This document shows, in pieces, positions 4,594 to 6,641 of a stretch of 6,641 nucleotides of DNA (position 1 is its first letter; each line of letters opens with the position of its first letter). A program made the position numbers and the translations under genes. The DNA comes from an uncultured Collinsella sp. (GTDB lineage Bacteria > Actinomycetota > Coriobacteriia > Coriobacteriales > Coriobacteriaceae). The notes beneath the pieces are model-generated. The model was not told the DNA's origin, searched no databases, and was given only the letters and a program-made list of their open reading frames with translations. The DNA is taken from positions 1 to 6,641 of the forward strand of contig USNX01000075.1 in NCBI GenBank assembly GCA_900556205.1. Reading direction: 5' to 3'.

Positions 4594-5977
4594 GGGGGAC
4601 CGCGATGGTGGCCACCGCGCCGCCCGAGGGGCTGTTGGCGAGCGAGACGGAGCCCCCGTGGGCGCTCGCGGCCTCGGAGGCGGCGTGGAGGCCGAGCCCG
4701 TAGTGGCGGCCTCCGTCGCGCGAGGAGCGGGATGAGTCGTCTGTGAAGAGCCGCTCGCAGCCGCGTTCGAGGGCGGCGGGAGAGAAGCCCGGTCCGTCGT
4801 CGGACACCTCGATGACGAGGTGTCCGCCTGCGACGTCGCAGGAGACCGCCACGCGCGAGCGCGCATGCTCGGCGGCGTTGGCCACGAGGTTCGCGGCGGC
4901 TCGCGCCAGGGTGGTTCGGTCGAGTGGGGCCTCGGGCGCGCCCGCGACAGCGGGGCCCGTGGCCGCGTCGAGCGTCACGCCTCGCGCCCGGGCGATCTGG
5001 GCGGCCTCGGCGAGGACCTGTTCGCAGAGCTCGGCCGGCCGCATGGGGGCCCTCTCCGCCCCGCCGGACCCGCGCGAGGCCTCGATGAGCAGGCGCACGT
5101 AGCCGTCGAGCCTTTCGACACCGCCGGCTATGTCGCGCGCGGCGGCCGCGAGGTCGGCGTCTTTCTCGTCTTCCAGCTCCTCCGCCACGAAGTCGGCGTT
5201 GGCGCGCAGCACGGTGAGCGGCGTCTTGAGGTCGTGGGCGAGCGACGCCACCTGCTCGCGCTGCCCCCGCTCCGCGGCCCAGCGGGCCTCGAGCGACTCG
5301 GCGAGGGAGGCCCGCATGGCGTCCATCGCGGCGAGGACGTCGTTCACCTCGCGCACGTTGGTGCTGCCGACCGCGAAGTCGAGCTCCCCCGCGCCGACGC
5401 GCCCCGCCGCCTCCGCGAGCGGCGCCATCTTGCGCGAGATCACGCGGCTCGCGCGGCGCGCCACGAGCGCGAGCGCGAGCGCGCTTCCCGCAGCGGCGCC
5501 GACGAGCATGAGATTCTGCGGGTTGGGAAGCAGGCCGGCGAGGTCGCGCGAGACCCACTGCGGCAGGTACTCGCTGACGAGTGCGCAGGCCCCGCCGCCC
5601 TTGAGCGGGAACGCGGCGTAGGTGAGGCCTGAGCCCCCGCCCTCGATCTCCACTGTGCCCGGATCCGCGGCGAGTGCCGCACGGGCCATTTCCGTCGCGT
5701 CCTCGAGCCGCGTGCCCTCGAGGTCTGTCATCAGCACGTATCCGTCCTTGTTCAGGATGAGGTAGCGGTACGCCGTCGGCACGTCCTGCTGCCCGCAGAC
5801 GCCGTCGCGTGCCAGGCCCTCCGCGACCTCGCGCGCATTGGCCGGCCCCCAGCTTGCCTCGTAGACGAAGCCCGCGTTGATCGCCGCGGAGAGCGCCATG
5901 AACGAGGCAAGCCACGCCGTGGCGACCGCCGCGAACGCGTAGGCGAAGTAGCGCGCGATGACGAAGGAGAGCGGCAT
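4580..5977 (-). CDS. Membrane sensor histidine kinase (HAMP-HisKA-HATPase)
   Basis: A 465-residue kinase from the ATG at 5977. Order: a transmembrane helix at about residues 5-35, an extracytoplasmic sensing region at about 36-153 with two cysteines (61 and 131) that could pair, a second helix at about 154-174, HAMP at about 175-228, and HisKA with the phospho-acceptor His248 in SLAHDLKTPL. The ATPase domain has the N box NLVANAAEHAR (363-373), G1 DDGPGF (393-398) and G2 GLGL (427-430). It should autophosphorylate on His248 and pass phosphate to the regulator encoded just upstream. An alternative GTG start at 6016 would add 13 residues and overlap the regulator gene. The ATG is preferred because the membrane helix follows it closely, but neither site has a strong ribosome sequence. 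The signal sensed is unknown. Confidence 0.93.
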   Translation of the reverse strand: MPLSFVIARYFAYAFAAVATAWLASFMALSAAINAGFVYEASWGPANAREVAEGLARDGVCGQQDVPTAYRYLILNKDGYVLMTDLEGTRLEDATEMARAALAADPGTVEIEGGGSGLTYAAFPLKGGGACALVSEYLPQWVSRDLAGLLPNPQNLMLVGAAAGSALALALVARRASRVISRKMAPLAEAAGRVGAGELDFAVGSTNVREVNDVLAAMDAMRASLAESLEARWAAERGQREQVASLAHDLKTPLTVLRANADFVAEELEDEKDADLAAAARDIAGGVERLDGYVRLLIEASRGSGGAERAPMRPAELCEQVLAEAAQIARARGVTLDAATGPAVAGAPEAPLDRTTLARAAANLVANAAEHARSRVAVSCDVAGGHLVIEVSDDGPGFSPAALERGCERLFTDDSSRSSRDGGRHYGLGLHAASEAASAHGGSVSLANSPSGGAVATIAVPLCGA

Positions 5978-6003
5978 GCCCCCGCGACCTCGCGCCCCGG
6001 TCC

Positions 6004-6641
6004 TCAGAGCTGCCACTTGTACCCCATCCCCCAGACGGTCGCGATCGGATCGGCACCGGCCTCGGAGAGTTTCCTCCGGGCGCGGCTGACCTGCATGGAT
6101 ATGGCCGCGTCGTCGGCGTCGCTCTCCCAGCCGAGCACCGCCTCGCGTATCTGCGCGCGGCTCATGACCTGCCCGGGGTGGCGGGCGAGGTACTCGCAGA
6201 TGGCGTACTCGGTGGGCGTGAGCGGCACGGCCTCGCCGCCCACGGCGAGGCCGCGCGCCCCGAGGTCGATCCGCACCTCCCCGAAGGAGAGGGCGTGCGA
6301 GCGCGGCCGGCGCTCACGGCGTAGATGGGCCGCGACCTTGGCGCGCAGCTCCGCGGCCCCGAAGGGCTTGCGGACGTAGTCGTCGGCACCCAGGCCGTAG
6401 CCGGCCACGGCGTCCTCCTCGGCCACGCGCGCGGTCAGGAAGATGATGGGCCCGTCGAAGTCCGGGCGGATCTGCCGCACGAGCTCGAAGCCGTCGAGCC
6501 CCGGCATCATGACGTCGCAGAGCACGAGGTCGAAGCGCGAGAGGTCCGTCCCCGGGACCGCCGTCGGGTCCGCCGCCCTGACGACCTCATGGCCGCCGCG
6601 GCCGAGGACGCGCGCGAGCGCGTCGAGGATCGCCCGTTCAT
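6004..6641 (-). CDS. OmpR/PhoB-family response regulator, N-terminus cut by window edge
   Basis: 211 residues are visible in a frame that stays open to the window edge (first full codon at 6639), ending at the TGA at 6006-6004. The receiver domain shows the phospho-acceptor Asp in LVLCDVMMPGLDG (visible residue 42), the switch Thr in FLTAR (69) and the conserved Lys in YVRKPF (91). The missing ~10 residues should hold the acidic pair, because the visible part starts with the Glu expected just after it. The C-terminal winged-helix domain includes LTPTEYAICEYLARHPGQVMSR, AISMQVSRARRKL and the end VWGMGYKW, typical of OmpR/PhoB DNA-binding domains. It is co-transcribed with the sensor kinase that follows it. 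The regulon is unknown; neither neighbouring unit shows an obvious direct-repeat site for it. Confidence 0.96.
   Translation of the reverse strand, partial: ERAILDALARVLGRGGHEVVRAADPTAVPGTDLSRFDLVLCDVMMPGLDGFELVRQIRPDFDGPIIFLTARVAEEDAVAGYGLGADDYVRKPFGAAELRAKVAAHLRRERRPRSHALSFGEVRIDLGARGLAVGGEAVPLTPTEYAICEYLARHPGQVMSRAQIREAVLGWESDADDAAISMQVSRARRKLSEAGADPIATVWGMGYKWQL

Noticed and set aside
4536..6056. Long open frames on both strands within the sensor kinase and response regulator region
   Set aside because: They are shadows produced by very high GC content. Their translations are Arg/Ala/Gly-rich without motifs, while the kinase frame carries every expected motif.

Overview
The flanks of this window are very GC-rich. 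Their codons end mostly in G or C, and they carry a ROK sugar kinase, a DUF2961 protein and an OmpR-type two-component system of high-GC Actinomycetota style. The best guess is a host-associated member of the Coriobacteriia (Collinsella/Olsenella-like); this is inferred from composition and gene style only. The middle (about 1395-3650) is visibly more AT-rich with mixed codon use and looks acquired, probably from a Bacillota donor.

Layout. (1) Positions 3-335 (+) hold the C-terminal end of a DUF2961/GH172-type protein. A GC-rich hairpin follows, then a complete zinc-motif ROK kinase of the fructokinase type (415-1299, +). The pair suggests use of fructose-containing glycans. (2) A long hairpin with T runs on both sides (1332-1381) ends the kinase transcript and also the convergent minus-strand operon. 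(3) That operon, read right to left, holds three unrelated class I SAM-dependent methyltransferases (3562-2933, 2946-2341, 2225-1395) with a small hydrophobic reading frame in the -1 frame between the second and third. The genes overlap or nearly touch and look translationally coupled. The promoter has an extended -10 element, an 18-bp inverted-repeat operator over the -10, and a near-consensus DtxR/IdeR iron box over the -35, so iron control is predicted. (4) Positions about 3640-4126 have no convincing gene but hold a dense series of hairpins, an extended -10 promoter and a GC-rich stem-loop just upstream of a small reading frame (4127-4519, +). The first ~72 codons of that frame resemble a ToxN/AbiQ-like (type III toxin) N-terminus and the rest looks degenerate. 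(5) Positions 4580-6641 (-) hold a sensor histidine kinase and, upstream of it, an OmpR/PhoB-type response regulator cut by the window edge.

How they fit together: the sugar genes and the two-component system look like resident chromosome. The methyltransferase operon and the toxin-like remnant with its structured leader look like accessory DNA between them. The most notable observations are the predicted iron-regulated triple-methyltransferase operon, its possible -1 frameshift membrane tail, and the hairpin-rich segment ahead of the toxin-like gene.
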